DNA of 64,000 nt from Thermoguttaceae bacterium (lineage in GTDB: Bacteria; Planctomycetota; Planctomycetia; Pirellulales; Thermoguttaceae): positions 62,001 through 126,000 of the forward strand of contig JAFSMO010000016.1 in assembly GCA_017447865.1 (NCBI GenBank). Reading direction: 5' to 3'. The notes under the pieces are model-generated. The model was given only the letters and a program-made list of their open reading frames with translations. It had not been told where the DNA came from and did no database searches. Positions 28,143 to 35,850 of the stretch are shown here, piece after piece (position 1 is the stretch's first letter; each line of letters opens with the position of its first letter). The translations under genes were made by a program, and so were the position numbers.

Positions 28143-28170
28143 TTCATAATTCATCATTCATAATTCATAA
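28143..28170 (+). repeat. Heptamer array just before lpxC
   Basis: Four head-to-tail heptamers (ttcataa, ttcatca, ttcataa, ttcataa) end 3 bp before the lpxC start codon. They occupy the place where a ribosome-binding site would be expected. The same heptamer family recurs at 35782-35809 in the same orientation relative to its gene. Confidence 0.7.
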
Positions 28171-28173
28171 TTT

Positions 28174-29013
28174 ATGCATGACTTCCAGCGTACCCTCGCC
28201 GCTCCGGTTTCCGTCGATGGGATCGGGTATTGGTCTGACCGGGACATTACCGTCACGTTCCAGCCCTCCGATCCCGGGAGCGGTCTGGTTTTTGTGAGGG
28301 ACGATCTGCCGGGCAAGCCCCGAATTCCAGCTTCGCCCGAGTTTCGCGTCGCGATTCCCCGCCGGACCTCGCTCGAAAAGGACGGCGCCAAGGTGGAAAT
28401 GGTCGAGCACGTTCTTTCCGCTTTGACCGGGATGGGGGTCGAAAACTGCGAGATCCACGTCACAGCCTGCGAAATGCCCGGCATGGACGGCAGTGCGCTC
28501 GCGTTCGTCGAGGCTTTTGACTCGATCGGCTACGAAACGCAGGACGCCCCGGCCAAAATTCTGACGCTTTCCCAACCGCTGACCGTGCGTGACGACGCCA
28601 CCGACCGATGGGTCACGGTCGAGCCCGCCGCAGAATTACGTCTTGAGTTTGAGCTCCTTTACAAAACCGCGTCTCCGATCGAAAACCAGACGGCCGAATT
28701 CACGCTCACGCCGGAAATTTACCGCCGGGAGATCGCGCCGTGCCGCACTTTCGTGACGCAGGCGGAGGCCGAGGCGTTTCTCAACGCGGGGCTGGCAAAG
28801 CGGGCGACGTTCCAGGATCTGCTCGTTTTTGGTCCGGACGGTCCGATCGAAAACGCCGTGCGCTTCCCGAACGAGTGTGCCCGGCACAAGATCCTCGACC
28901 TGATCGGCGACCTGGCCCTCCTCGGCTCGCGCCTCCAGGCAAACGTCCACGCCTTCCGCAGCGGCCACGATCTGAACGCGCAGGTCGTACGAACGATTTT
29001 AAATGGTCAATGA
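28174..29013 (+). CDS. lpxC: UDP-3-O-acyl-N-acetylglucosamine deacetylase
   Basis: LpxC is the zinc hydrolase of the committed step of lipid A synthesis. The 279 residues are slightly shorter than the usual about 305. The N-terminal QRTLAAPVSVDGIGYWS matches the family. Key residues are kept: the EHVLSAL segment with a zinc His, ECARHKILDLIGD with the second His and the zinc Asp, and RSGHDLN with the catalytic His. So an active enzyme is expected. No Shine-Dalgarno sequence is present; a heptamer repeat array occupies that place. Other lipid A genes are not adjacent. A secreted metallopeptidase-like gene follows by 53 bp. Confidence 0.92.
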   Translation: MHDFQRTLAAPVSVDGIGYWSDRDITVTFQPSDPGSGLVFVRDDLPGKPRIPASPEFRVAIPRRTSLEKDGAKVEMVEHVLSALTGMGVENCEIHVTACEMPGMDGSALAFVEAFDSIGYETQDAPAKILTLSQPLTVRDDATDRWVTVEPAAELRLEFELLYKTASPIENQTAEFTLTPEIYRREIAPCRTFVTQAEAEAFLNAGLAKRATFQDLLVFGPDGPIENAVRFPNECARHKILDLIGDLALLGSRLQANVHAFRSGHDLNAQVVRTILNGQ

Positions 29014-29066
29014 ATCAGAGGAAACCGTTCCGAAACGCGGCCCATTTCCTCTTTCAGGAGAAACTC

Positions 29067-30443
29067 ATGAAGAAACGATTTTTTCTTGCGTTTTTGCTTT
29101 TCCCTCTTTTCCTTTCTTTCGCTCAGGCCCAGTTCGATAATCTGGCGGACGACGCGTCGTTTCAGTTCCGTACGCACCCGCGGGTGATCGTCGAAAAGGA
29201 CCACGCCGAAGCCGCCGGGCTGAAGGTTTTGGACGGGAAGCACGTAAAAATCGTGACGGATCTGGAACTCACGCCGGCCGTAAAAGCCCTTCCGAAAGCG
29301 GTGGACGAGGCGTTTCCCCAGCTCTGCGACTTTTTCGGGGTGGAGGACGATCCGGACTGGGTTTTGACCGTTTTTCTGATGAAGAACAATTTGAAGTTCA
29401 TCGAGGCGAACTACCTGCCGGACATTTTGCCGCCGTTCCAGAACGGGTTTTCGTATAATTACGACTGCTGGGTGTACGACCAGCCGTCCGACTACTACCG
29501 CCAGCACCTGATCCTGCATGAGATGGTGCACAGTTTCTCTACCACGCGCATCGGAAAAGCCGGCCCGAACTGGTTCGCGGAAATGCTCGCCGAGTCGCTT
29601 GGGATGCACGATTTTTCCACCTCGCCGATCCGACTCGGTTTCATGCCGCCGAACAAGCAGGCGGTCCCGCATTGCGGCCGGATCAAGGAGATCCACGACG
29701 CCATCGCGCGGGGAGAAGCCCGGACGATCGACCGGATCCTCCTGGCCACGAAGGAGGATTTCCTCGATAATTCGGTCTACTACTGGTGCTGGGCGCTGGG
29801 GTGGTTCCTCGAGCACAATCCGAACACGCACGACGAGCTGCACTCGCTGATCCCGACGCTCAAAACGACGAACACGTTCGAAGAATTTACGGCCGCGTTC
29901 CTCAAATCCATCGAGCCGAAGCGGGAACTCATCGAGAAGCAGTGGCTCATGTACGTCGCGTCGCTCGATTACGACTACGCGCTGAAACCGATGCTTTTCG
30001 ACGCGGAGGCGGGCGAGCCACTGGGAGAGAAAACCGTCCAGAAGCTGAAAGTCAACGCCGGCTGGCAGAATACGAAGATCCACGTGAAAAAAGGAGAGAA
30101 GATCCGGATCCGCGCCAAAGGAAAATTCGACCTTTACCGCTCCGAAGAAGAATCCTGGCCCTGCGAGCAGAATGGCGTGACGATCGAGTACCTGAACGGC
30201 CAGCCGCTGGGAATCCTGCAGGCCGTAATTCTGACCGACGCGGAGAAAATGACGCCCGCCCTGATGAACGACCGCCAGCCGGGAACGTTTTACACGCCGA
30301 TCGCCGTGGGGACGAGCCGGACGTTTACGGCCCCATTCGACGGAACGATCCTGCTCCGTTTGAACGTCGAGCCGAAAAAGCTCCCGAAGTGCCAAGGCGA
30401 AATGGCGGTTGAAATCAAAGAAAGCCAGGGATCTGCGGACTGA
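29067..30443 (+). CDS. Secreted gluzincin-like (HExxH) protein
   Basis: A 458-residue exported protein resembling zinc metallopeptidases. The signal peptide covers about residues 1-22 (ending AQAQ). The zinc motif HEMVH (His151, Glu152, His155) is followed by Glu172 in NWFAEMLAE, the spacing expected for a gluzincin third ligand. A C-terminal beta-rich domain (about 335-458) with GWQNTKIHVKKGEKIRIRAKG resembles a sugar-binding or PA-IL-like module. A peptidase role is likely but the substrate is unknown. The start at 29067 has AGGAG 6 nt upstream; the open frame extends further back but overlaps lpxC. It converges on the ROK gene with only 15 bp between them. Confidence 0.8.
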   Translation: MKKRFFLAFLLFPLFLSFAQAQFDNLADDASFQFRTHPRVIVEKDHAEAAGLKVLDGKHVKIVTDLELTPAVKALPKAVDEAFPQLCDFFGVEDDPDWVLTVFLMKNNLKFIEANYLPDILPPFQNGFSYNYDCWVYDQPSDYYRQHLILHEMVHSFSTTRIGKAGPNWFAEMLAESLGMHDFSTSPIRLGFMPPNKQAVPHCGRIKEIHDAIARGEARTIDRILLATKEDFLDNSVYYWCWALGWFLEHNPNTHDELHSLIPTLKTTNTFEEFTAAFLKSIEPKRELIEKQWLMYVASLDYDYALKPMLFDAEAGEPLGEKTVQKLKVNAGWQNTKIHVKKGEKIRIRAKGKFDLYRSEEESWPCEQNGVTIEYLNGQPLGILQAVILTDAEKMTPALMNDRQPGTFYTPIAVGTSRTFTAPFDGTILLRLNVEPKKLPKCQGEMAVEIKESQGSAD

Positions 30444-30458
30444 TCAGCGCGTTCCTTT

Positions 30459-31925
30459 TCACTTGATGAAAAAAACGCCCACCGTCGGCTGCGTCGTGCA
30501 GTTCATCACCTCCGCAGCCTCTTCCATTGGGCAAACGCGCACGAAAATTCCTTTCAGGGTCAAAAAGTCAATCGCTTTTTCCGTCACTTTCAGCTTCTGC
30601 GCTTCTTCCGCCCCCTTCACACCAATGATGATTTGCGAGATTTGCTCGTCCACAAAAGATTTCAGTTCAGAACGATGGATCTTTCCATCGGTTTCGGTAC
30701 GAAGAAACGTTTCGCCCTGCTCATCTACGAAAAAATCGGAGTCGAAAACCTTCGAGCCAACGTTCATCACCCCCAGGGTTTCGTTCCACACGAATTTGGG
30801 CCTTGATGAATCCGGTTTCACGTCTTCCGCCGGATTTTCGCCGTAATTCATGCCCGACCTTGCCAGAGCGACCGCTCCGAGAACCACCGCATCGTCACCG
30901 AGCTGCGAAAGAACGATCCTGCGCTGGGACGGTGCTGCCGGAAGCCGATCCGCCTCCGTGATTTTCTCAATGATGGGCATAAAATAGCGGTGGCACGCTT
31001 CCATCACGCCACCCCCCAGAACGATGACTTCCGGGTCGATCAGATGCCGGACGGTGAGACACGCATACGCCAAAACCTCCGCCGTGTAATGAACGATGAC
31101 CGTGACGAGCGGATCGTTCGCCTTCAGCGCTTTGGCGAGAGTTCCGGCTTTGATCAGCGAAACGTCCCCTTCGCAAAGCTCCGGAATGCAGCTCTGAACG
31201 CCGAGTTTCAGCGCTTCCTGAATTTCGTGTTCCATGGCGGTCCGGCTCGCAAAGGTTTCGAGGCATCCGACGTTTCCGCAGCCGCAAACCGGGAAATCAG
31301 GGACTTTTTCCGTCACCACACTCTCGGGAAGTAGATTTCCAAGGCGCGCTTTCCATCCCATCGCGGGGGTTTGAACCACGATGTGCCCGATTTCACCCGC
31401 GCCGTGCCCTGCGCCAGTCCAAAGTTTTCCGTCGATCACGATTCCGCTTCCAACGCCGGTCCCGACGAAGATTCCAACAGAGTTTCGAGAACTGCGCGCG
31501 GCTCCGAGCCAGGTTTCGCCAAGAGTTCCAAGATTCCCGTCGTTCCCCAGAAAAACCGGGATTCCGAAGTGAGCGCTCAAGCGTTTTCCTAACGGGATCC
31601 CCGTTAAATTCATGTTCGGCGTGACGACCACGTCTCCGCTTTGAGGCTCCACCACGCCCGGAATCGCGATTCCTATGGCCGTAATTCGGTTCTGCGGAAG
31701 CAAAAAATATTCGAGCAGAGCGTGGATCGACGTTTCAATCGCCTGGATCGTCACTTCAGGCTCACAGTCCCGGGGAGTTTTCTCTTTCAGAAAAGCGTAA
31801 ATGGTTCCATCTTCTCCCACGAGAGCCGTGCGTATTTTCGTCCCGCCAACGTCCATCCCAAGGTAGAGACGCGAGTCAAATTTTGTAAAATCTGGTACAG
31901 GATCAATGACTTTGATTTCGGACAT
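30459..31925 (-). CDS. ROK-family sugar kinase with extra C-terminal MTH938-like domain
   Basis: A 488-residue protein. Residues about 20-340 form a ROK kinase (glucokinase-like): phosphate motif GMDVGGTK at 23-30, and a zinc motif CGCGNVGC near residue 215. The usual ROK kinase ends near 320 residues. The remaining about 125 residues (about 365-488) do not belong to the kinase; the pattern of VMNVGSKVFDSDFFVD, ISQIIIGVKG and LTLKGIFVRVCPMEEAAEVMN resembles the MTH938/NDUFAF3-like fold. That assignment is by pattern only. The kinase probably phosphorylates glucose or N-acetyl-hexosamine in the cytoplasm. Heptamer repeats lie just upstream of the start. Confidence 0.85.
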   Translation of the reverse strand: MSEIKVIDPVPDFTKFDSRLYLGMDVGGTKIRTALVGEDGTIYAFLKEKTPRDCEPEVTIQAIETSIHALLEYFLLPQNRITAIGIAIPGVVEPQSGDVVVTPNMNLTGIPLGKRLSAHFGIPVFLGNDGNLGTLGETWLGAARSSRNSVGIFVGTGVGSGIVIDGKLWTGAGHGAGEIGHIVVQTPAMGWKARLGNLLPESVVTEKVPDFPVCGCGNVGCLETFASRTAMEHEIQEALKLGVQSCIPELCEGDVSLIKAGTLAKALKANDPLVTVIVHYTAEVLAYACLTVRHLIDPEVIVLGGGVMEACHRYFMPIIEKITEADRLPAAPSQRRIVLSQLGDDAVVLGAVALARSGMNYGENPAEDVKPDSSRPKFVWNETLGVMNVGSKVFDSDFFVDEQGETFLRTETDGKIHRSELKSFVDEQISQIIIGVKGAEEAQKLKVTEKAIDFLTLKGIFVRVCPMEEAAEVMNCTTQPTVGVFFIK

Positions 31926-31936
31926 GAAAATGATTT

Positions 31937-31978
31937 GGAAGTAAAAAGTCGGAGGTTAAAAGTTGGAAGTTCGAAAAG
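31937..31978 (-). repeat. 14-nt (double heptamer) tandem repeats upstream of the ROK gene
   Basis: Three imperfect 14-nt units (31937-31950, 31951-31964, 31965-31978) each combine a ggaagtt-like and an aaaagtt-like heptamer. They end 11 bp before the ROK start codon. Confidence 0.55.
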
Positions 31979-32015
31979 GCCAATCGTTTTTAATGGTCCA
32001 TTTTTCACTCTTCAA

Positions 32016-33035
32016 TCAGGATTTCGGTCTTTTTAGCCAGTCGGCTGTGCTTTTGCACTGCTCCAGGAGCGTGTGCGCGTTTTGGAAACCGAGCTGCTCG
32101 CGCGCTTTATCGGCAGAGCAGCTCCAGGAGCCAGCCATGATCTCCCGGAATTTATCGCGCGACATCGCGTAGTGCTTTCCGGTGATCTTTCTTAGAATGG
32201 TCATAAACTGACAAACAACCCAGAGAAGAACCGGCGTCAACCCTAACATTAATGTAAATTTTCGCCCCAGTGCTTTTCCAAACAGACGCCCCATTTCCAT
32301 GTAGGTCGGATGCTCGGTCTGGGAAACATAATAAATTCCCGTTCCAACGCTCTGGGACTCCGTATTTTCCGGACCGGGAAGACGCTCACCCTTTTCGGCC
32401 GCAAGGTACAAAACCTGGCAAACGTCTTCCGAGTGAGCCATGGAAAAACGGTAACTCCGGAAAAATGGAATGAAAAAAATCCTGCTTATCCGGATCGAAT
32501 TGATCCACATACTGACCTCATGGTCATACGGGCCGAAAAGGATCGGCGGACGAATCACCGTAATATTCATTTCGTCCGCGTATTTCCGAAGCATCGTCTC
32601 CGCCGCCAATTTGGATTTTCCGTACCAGGAAATCGGTGCGCACAGATCATCCTCAATGTGCGGCCGTTTGGACGTCGAAGGCCCCGCCGCCGCCAGGGAC
32701 GAGACATACACAAAAACCGGTTTTTCTGCCCGTTCCACGCAGGCCTTGACCAGATTTTCAGTATAAACGCAGTTTACTTCCATCATTTTTTCCAGCGAGT
32801 CCGCGGCCGTCGCTCCCGCAAGATGAAAGACCACATCCACACCAGAAACCGCGTCACGCAAAGCGTCGGCTTGGGTAAAATCTCCTTGGACCAGCTTCAC
32901 GCCTTCGACTTTCAAATGTTCATGCTTCGATTTTGGGCGCACAAAACAGGTCACGTTCCAACCTTTTTCAAGGAGAAAAGTCACCAAATTTCTGCCTAAA
33001 AAACCCGTGGCGCCTGTAACGAGAGCGGTTTTCAT
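32016..33035 (-). CDS. NAD-dependent epimerase/dehydratase (extended SDR)
   Basis: A 339-residue extended short-chain dehydrogenase. The NAD-binding motif TGATGFLG is at residues 7-14 and the catalytic YGKSK lies near residue 138. The sequence is closer to 3-beta-hydroxysteroid dehydrogenase or dihydroflavonol reductase-like members than to UDP-sugar epimerases, so the substrate is open. A hydrophobic stretch near residues 265-285 (LMLGLTPVLLWVVCQFM) may bind the membrane. The start overlaps the stop of the inositol-monophosphatase-like gene by 4 bp (ATGA), so the two are translationally coupled. Confidence 0.85.
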   Translation of the reverse strand: MKTALVTGATGFLGRNLVTFLLEKGWNVTCFVRPKSKHEHLKVEGVKLVQGDFTQADALRDAVSGVDVVFHLAGATAADSLEKMMEVNCVYTENLVKACVERAEKPVFVYVSSLAAAGPSTSKRPHIEDDLCAPISWYGKSKLAAETMLRKYADEMNITVIRPPILFGPYDHEVSMWINSIRISRIFFIPFFRSYRFSMAHSEDVCQVLYLAAEKGERLPGPENTESQSVGTGIYYVSQTEHPTYMEMGRLFGKALGRKFTLMLGLTPVLLWVVCQFMTILRKITGKHYAMSRDKFREIMAGSWSCSADKAREQLGFQNAHTLLEQCKSTADWLKRPKS

Positions 33036-33835
33036 CGATTCTGCTCCAAGTGAATGATTTTCTGAAATTTTTCCTGAAGTTCCGAATTGGCCGCAGCCAA
33101 AAACCAGCCTTCATCAACATTGAACGGCTTGCCGAAAATCCCCCGAATGTCCCCGCCGGCCTCCGTCATCAGGAGGGAACCCGCAGCGACGTCCCACGGT
33201 TTCGTGCGGAAATTCCACGTCGCGTCCAGCCTGCCGCAGGCCGTAAACGCAAGATTCAGCGCAGTGGACCCGGTCCGGCGGATGGCGTGCGTGCAGATCA
33301 GGACGTTCAAAAAGGAGCGAAGGTCCGGACTGTCGTACCCGGCGCTCGGAGGGAAGCCGACCGCGACGAGACTCTGCTCCGGCTCGGTCACTCGGCTGGT
33401 CCGGATCGGTTTCCCGTTCAGAAAAGCTCCGTGGCCTTTCACCGCGGTAAAACATTCCCCCGTCACGGGCGTGAAAATGACGCCGATCTGCATTTCTCCG
33501 CTAAATTCCATCCCGATCGAGACGGCAAAATGCGGAAACGTATGCACGTAATTGGTCGTTCCGTCGAGCGGGTCCACGATCCATCGGTACACGCCCGGCC
33601 CACCAGCCGCGTCGGTCCCGGGAATATTTTCCTCGCCGAGGATTTTATGCGTTGGGAAGGCGCGAAGGATCATTTCCTTCACTTTTTCCTGCGACGCGAA
33701 ATCGGCCTCCGTCACCAGGTCGGCCCGGCCTTTTTCCCGCACGTGAATGTGGTCCCAGTAGTCGAGCAGTATCTGGCCCGCGGCCCGTGCCGTGGACTCA
33801 CCGACGGTCAAATAGTCAAAAATATTTTGTTCCAT
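33032..33835 (-). CDS. Inositol monophosphatase family protein
   Basis: A 267-residue Mg-dependent phosphatase of the inositol monophosphatase superfamily (SuhB-like). The metal-binding motifs are complete: GEEN near residue 70, DPLDGTTNY near 93 and WDVAAGSLLMTEAGG near 218. Possible substrates are inositol phosphate, a sugar phosphate or 3'-phosphoadenosine phosphate. It lies 31 bp downstream of an unknown gene and overlaps the SDR gene by 4 bp. A Gfo/Idh enzyme further upstream would fit a myo-inositol or sugar theme, but this is inference. Confidence 0.92.
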   Translation of the reverse strand: MEQNIFDYLTVGESTARAAGQILLDYWDHIHVREKGRADLVTEADFASQEKVKEMILRAFPTHKILGEENIPGTDAAGGPGVYRWIVDPLDGTTNYVHTFPHFAVSIGMEFSGEMQIGVIFTPVTGECFTAVKGHGAFLNGKPIRTSRVTEPEQSLVAVGFPPSAGYDSPDLRSFLNVLICTHAIRRTGSTALNLAFTACGRLDATWNFRTKPWDVAAGSLLMTEAGGDIRGIFGKPFNVDEGWFLAAANSELQEKFQKIIHLEQNR

Positions 33836-33866
33836 GAACGTTCAAAACCTGAATTTTGGGTTGAAT

Positions 33867-34514
33867 TCAAGTTTCCGACCCCTCCGTTTCCACGTTTTCA
33901 TCCTCGCAAAGGTTTTCACCCTCGCAAATGATTTCGCTCCGCCACGTGCCGGCTTCCGACTCACGCAGACGGTGAAAAAGCTCCGCGCCGGTTTTCTGGC
34001 CGGTCCCGGAAAGTCCCATCAGGTCGAAGCCTCCCTCGCCGTTCGGCATGAAGGCCAGTTCACGCTCCCGATCAATGAACACGAAAACGGAGCTGGAGGC
34101 GGCGATTTCGCTCAGCTTCAGCAAGTCAACGCAAAGCTCCACCGAGACGTTTTCCTCGTGGTTCAACTGAAAATCCTCGGGGAATTCTTCGTCCCAGGCG
34201 TCCCAGCTCGGGTTTTCCTCTTCCACTTCTTTCCAGGTCTGCGCGATTCCGACGGCCCGGGCTTTGCGCACGAACGGGAGGTCATTTTCGGCCGTATTCG
34301 ATTTGGCGCAGAGGATCCCAAGCCAGTAAACCTCCGTGCCGGAAACGCGGTAAAACTCACGGAAAAACCAAAGAAAACGCTTTTGCAGTGCCCCGGTGAA
34401 CGTACATGAGGAGGCCTCCGGAGCAAACTCGGCAAAACCGACGTAGAACGGTGATTCCCAATATGCGCAGGGGTTAAAGAGCGCAAGCAGTTCCACGGCC
34501 GATCGTTTTTCCAT
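33867..34514 (-). CDS. Hypothetical protein, acidic
   Basis: A 215-residue protein that I do not recognise. It has no signal peptide or membrane segment, so it is probably cytoplasmic. It is rich in aromatic residues and Glu (AYWESPFYVGFAEF, RFLWFFREFYRV) and ends in a very acidic tail. The ATG at 34514 is chosen over the upstream 34574 because CAGGGA lies about 9 nt before it. It lies 31 bp upstream of the inositol-monophosphatase-like gene and is likely cotranscribed. Upstream is a structured 105-nt non-coding stretch. Confidence 0.65.
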   Translation of the reverse strand: MEKRSAVELLALFNPCAYWESPFYVGFAEFAPEASSCTFTGALQKRFLWFFREFYRVSGTEVYWLGILCAKSNTAENDLPFVRKARAVGIAQTWKEVEEENPSWDAWDEEFPEDFQLNHEENVSVELCVDLLKLSEIAASSSVFVFIDRERELAFMPNGEGGFDLMGLSGTGQKTGAELFHRLRESEAGTWRSEIICEGENLCEDENVETEGSET

Positions 34515-34550
34515 GATGAAATTTCCCTGGTGCAAAAAATGAAACAAAAT

Positions 34551-34655
34551 AAAAGGCCGTAACGAAACGAGCAAAAGCGATGGACTCCGCCCCAGGCGGA
34601 AAGTACACGACGTACTTCAGAATCCATTCCGTTGGTCGTTTGATTGCGGCCTTTT
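34551..34655. other. Multi-hairpin structured intergenic element
   Basis: A closing stem of 9 perfect pairs (34551-34559 with 34647-34655) encloses a second short stem (34580-34584 with 34623-34627). Inside that are two perfect 6-bp hairpins (34586-34591 with 34595-34600, and 34601-34606 with 34612-34617). It lies in the minus-strand transcript between the Gfo/Idh gene and the unknown gene. It could be a terminator-like element, a processing site, a structured RNA or a repeat copy. Confidence 0.55.
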
Positions 34656-34661
34656 ACCGAT

Positions 34662-35759
34662 TTACTTTTTCACGGACTTCCGGACTTTGCACTCCAGTTC
34701 CGGATCAGCGGCCAGCGGGAGCTGGACCGGCTCGCCCGACTCTGACGCTTTGTAGATCCCCAGAATGATTTCCACCGCGCGGCGGCCTTCCGGCCCGTTC
34801 ACTTTCGGTTCCGTGTTCGTTTCGATCGCCTGGATCATGTTCGCGAAGAGTTTCGCATGGCCCTTGAAGCTGATGGCCGCCGGGTCCGCCGCGCCGCCGC
34901 CGGAACTCTTGGAACTGGCCATTTCTTCCTTGATCTGGGCGTCTTCGGGGGCTTCTTCGGCAAAATCCCACCGCACGATGTCCTCTTCCTCGATCGTCGC
35001 GGAGCCTTTCGACCCGTGGATCTCGATCTTCTTCAGGTAACCGGGAAAAATGGCCGTGCTGGCCTCGATCACGCCCAGCGCACCGTTCGCGAAACGCAGC
35101 GAAGCGACCGCCGTGTCCTCCACCTCGATGCGCTCGTGGTCGAGGCAGTCCACCATCGCGCGGATCTCCGTCACGGGTCCCATGAGCCAGGTCAAAAGGT
35201 CCACGCTGTGAATCGCCTGGTTCATCAGTGCGCCGCCGCCGTCGAGCGCCCACGTTCCACGCCACGCGCCGGAATCGTAGTACTGCTGCGTACGGAACCA
35301 CTTCACGTAAGTGTCGCCGACTGTCAGCTTCCCGAAGCGACCGGAATCAATGGCGTTTTTCAGTGTAATGCTCGAATCGTGGAACCGACTGTGGAAGACC
35401 GTCGCGAGTTTCACGCCGTTTTCCTTGCACGTATTAATGATCTGGTCGCAGCGTTCCAGCGTGATTTCCAGCGGTTTCTCAACGATCACGTGCTTTTTGG
35501 CTTTCGCGGCCGCCAGAGCGGGTTCCAGGTGCGCGCCGCTGGGCGTTCCGATCGTCACGATCTCGACTTCCGGGTCGGCAAGCATTTCGTCCAGGTCCGT
35601 GTACGCCTTGCAGCCGGTTTTCTCGGCGAGCTTCTGGGCGGCGGGCGCGTAAACGTCGAAGCAGGCGACCAGACGCGCGTTTTCGAGGGATTCAATGGCT
35701 TTGGCGTGGAAGTTGGAGATCATCCCGCAGCCGATAATTGCGAAACCGTAGGTTTTCAT
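34662..35759 (-). CDS. Gfo/Idh/MocA family oxidoreductase, cytoplasmic
   Basis: A 365-residue NAD(P)-dependent oxidoreductase without a signal peptide, unlike the Tat-exported member at 17408. The Rossmann motif GCGMISNFHAKA is at residues 11-22 and the EKP motif (VEKPLE) near residue 94. The dimerisation domain includes ALMNQAIHSVDLLTWLMG with the likely active-site His. The substrate is probably a sugar, inositol or sugar nucleotide and cannot be specified. Heptamer repeats precede the start codon. A structured element follows its stop. Confidence 0.92.
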   Translation of the reverse strand: MKTYGFAIIGCGMISNFHAKAIESLENARLVACFDVYAPAAQKLAEKTGCKAYTDLDEMLADPEVEIVTIGTPSGAHLEPALAAAKAKKHVIVEKPLEITLERCDQIINTCKENGVKLATVFHSRFHDSSITLKNAIDSGRFGKLTVGDTYVKWFRTQQYYDSGAWRGTWALDGGGALMNQAIHSVDLLTWLMGPVTEIRAMVDCLDHERIEVEDTAVASLRFANGALGVIEASTAIFPGYLKKIEIHGSKGSATIEEEDIVRWDFAEEAPEDAQIKEEMASSKSSGGGAADPAAISFKGHAKLFANMIQAIETNTEPKVNGPEGRRAVEIILGIYKASESGEPVQLPLAADPELECKVRKSVKK

Positions 35760-35781
35760 GCTTGAAGTCCTATTAATTTAA

Positions 35782-35809
35782 TTATGAATTTTGAATTATG
35801 AATGATGAA
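35782..35809 (-). repeat. Heptamer array upstream of the Gfo/Idh gene
   Basis: On the minus strand four in-phase heptamers (ttcatca, ttcataa, ttcaaaa, ttcataa) lie 22 bp before the start codon. They have the same sequence and orientation as the array before lpxC. Confidence 0.7.
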
Positions 35810-35850
35810 TTGGCTTAAAATGAATGAGATCTCACGGGGGAGGGGCGAGT

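Noticed and set aside
28143..28170. Heptamer arrays considered as CRISPR repeats
   Set aside because: Units are 7 nt, adjacent without spacers, and AT-rich; no cas gene is near.
28740..29066. Upstream extension of the HExxH protein's open frame
   Set aside because: It overlaps lpxC out of frame and would bury the signal peptide; the ATG at 29067 has a good ribosome-binding site.
34551..34655. The structured element considered as a tRNA or an attC site
   Set aside because: No anticodon or T-loop signature, stem lengths do not fit a tRNA, and no integrase or gene cassette is nearby.
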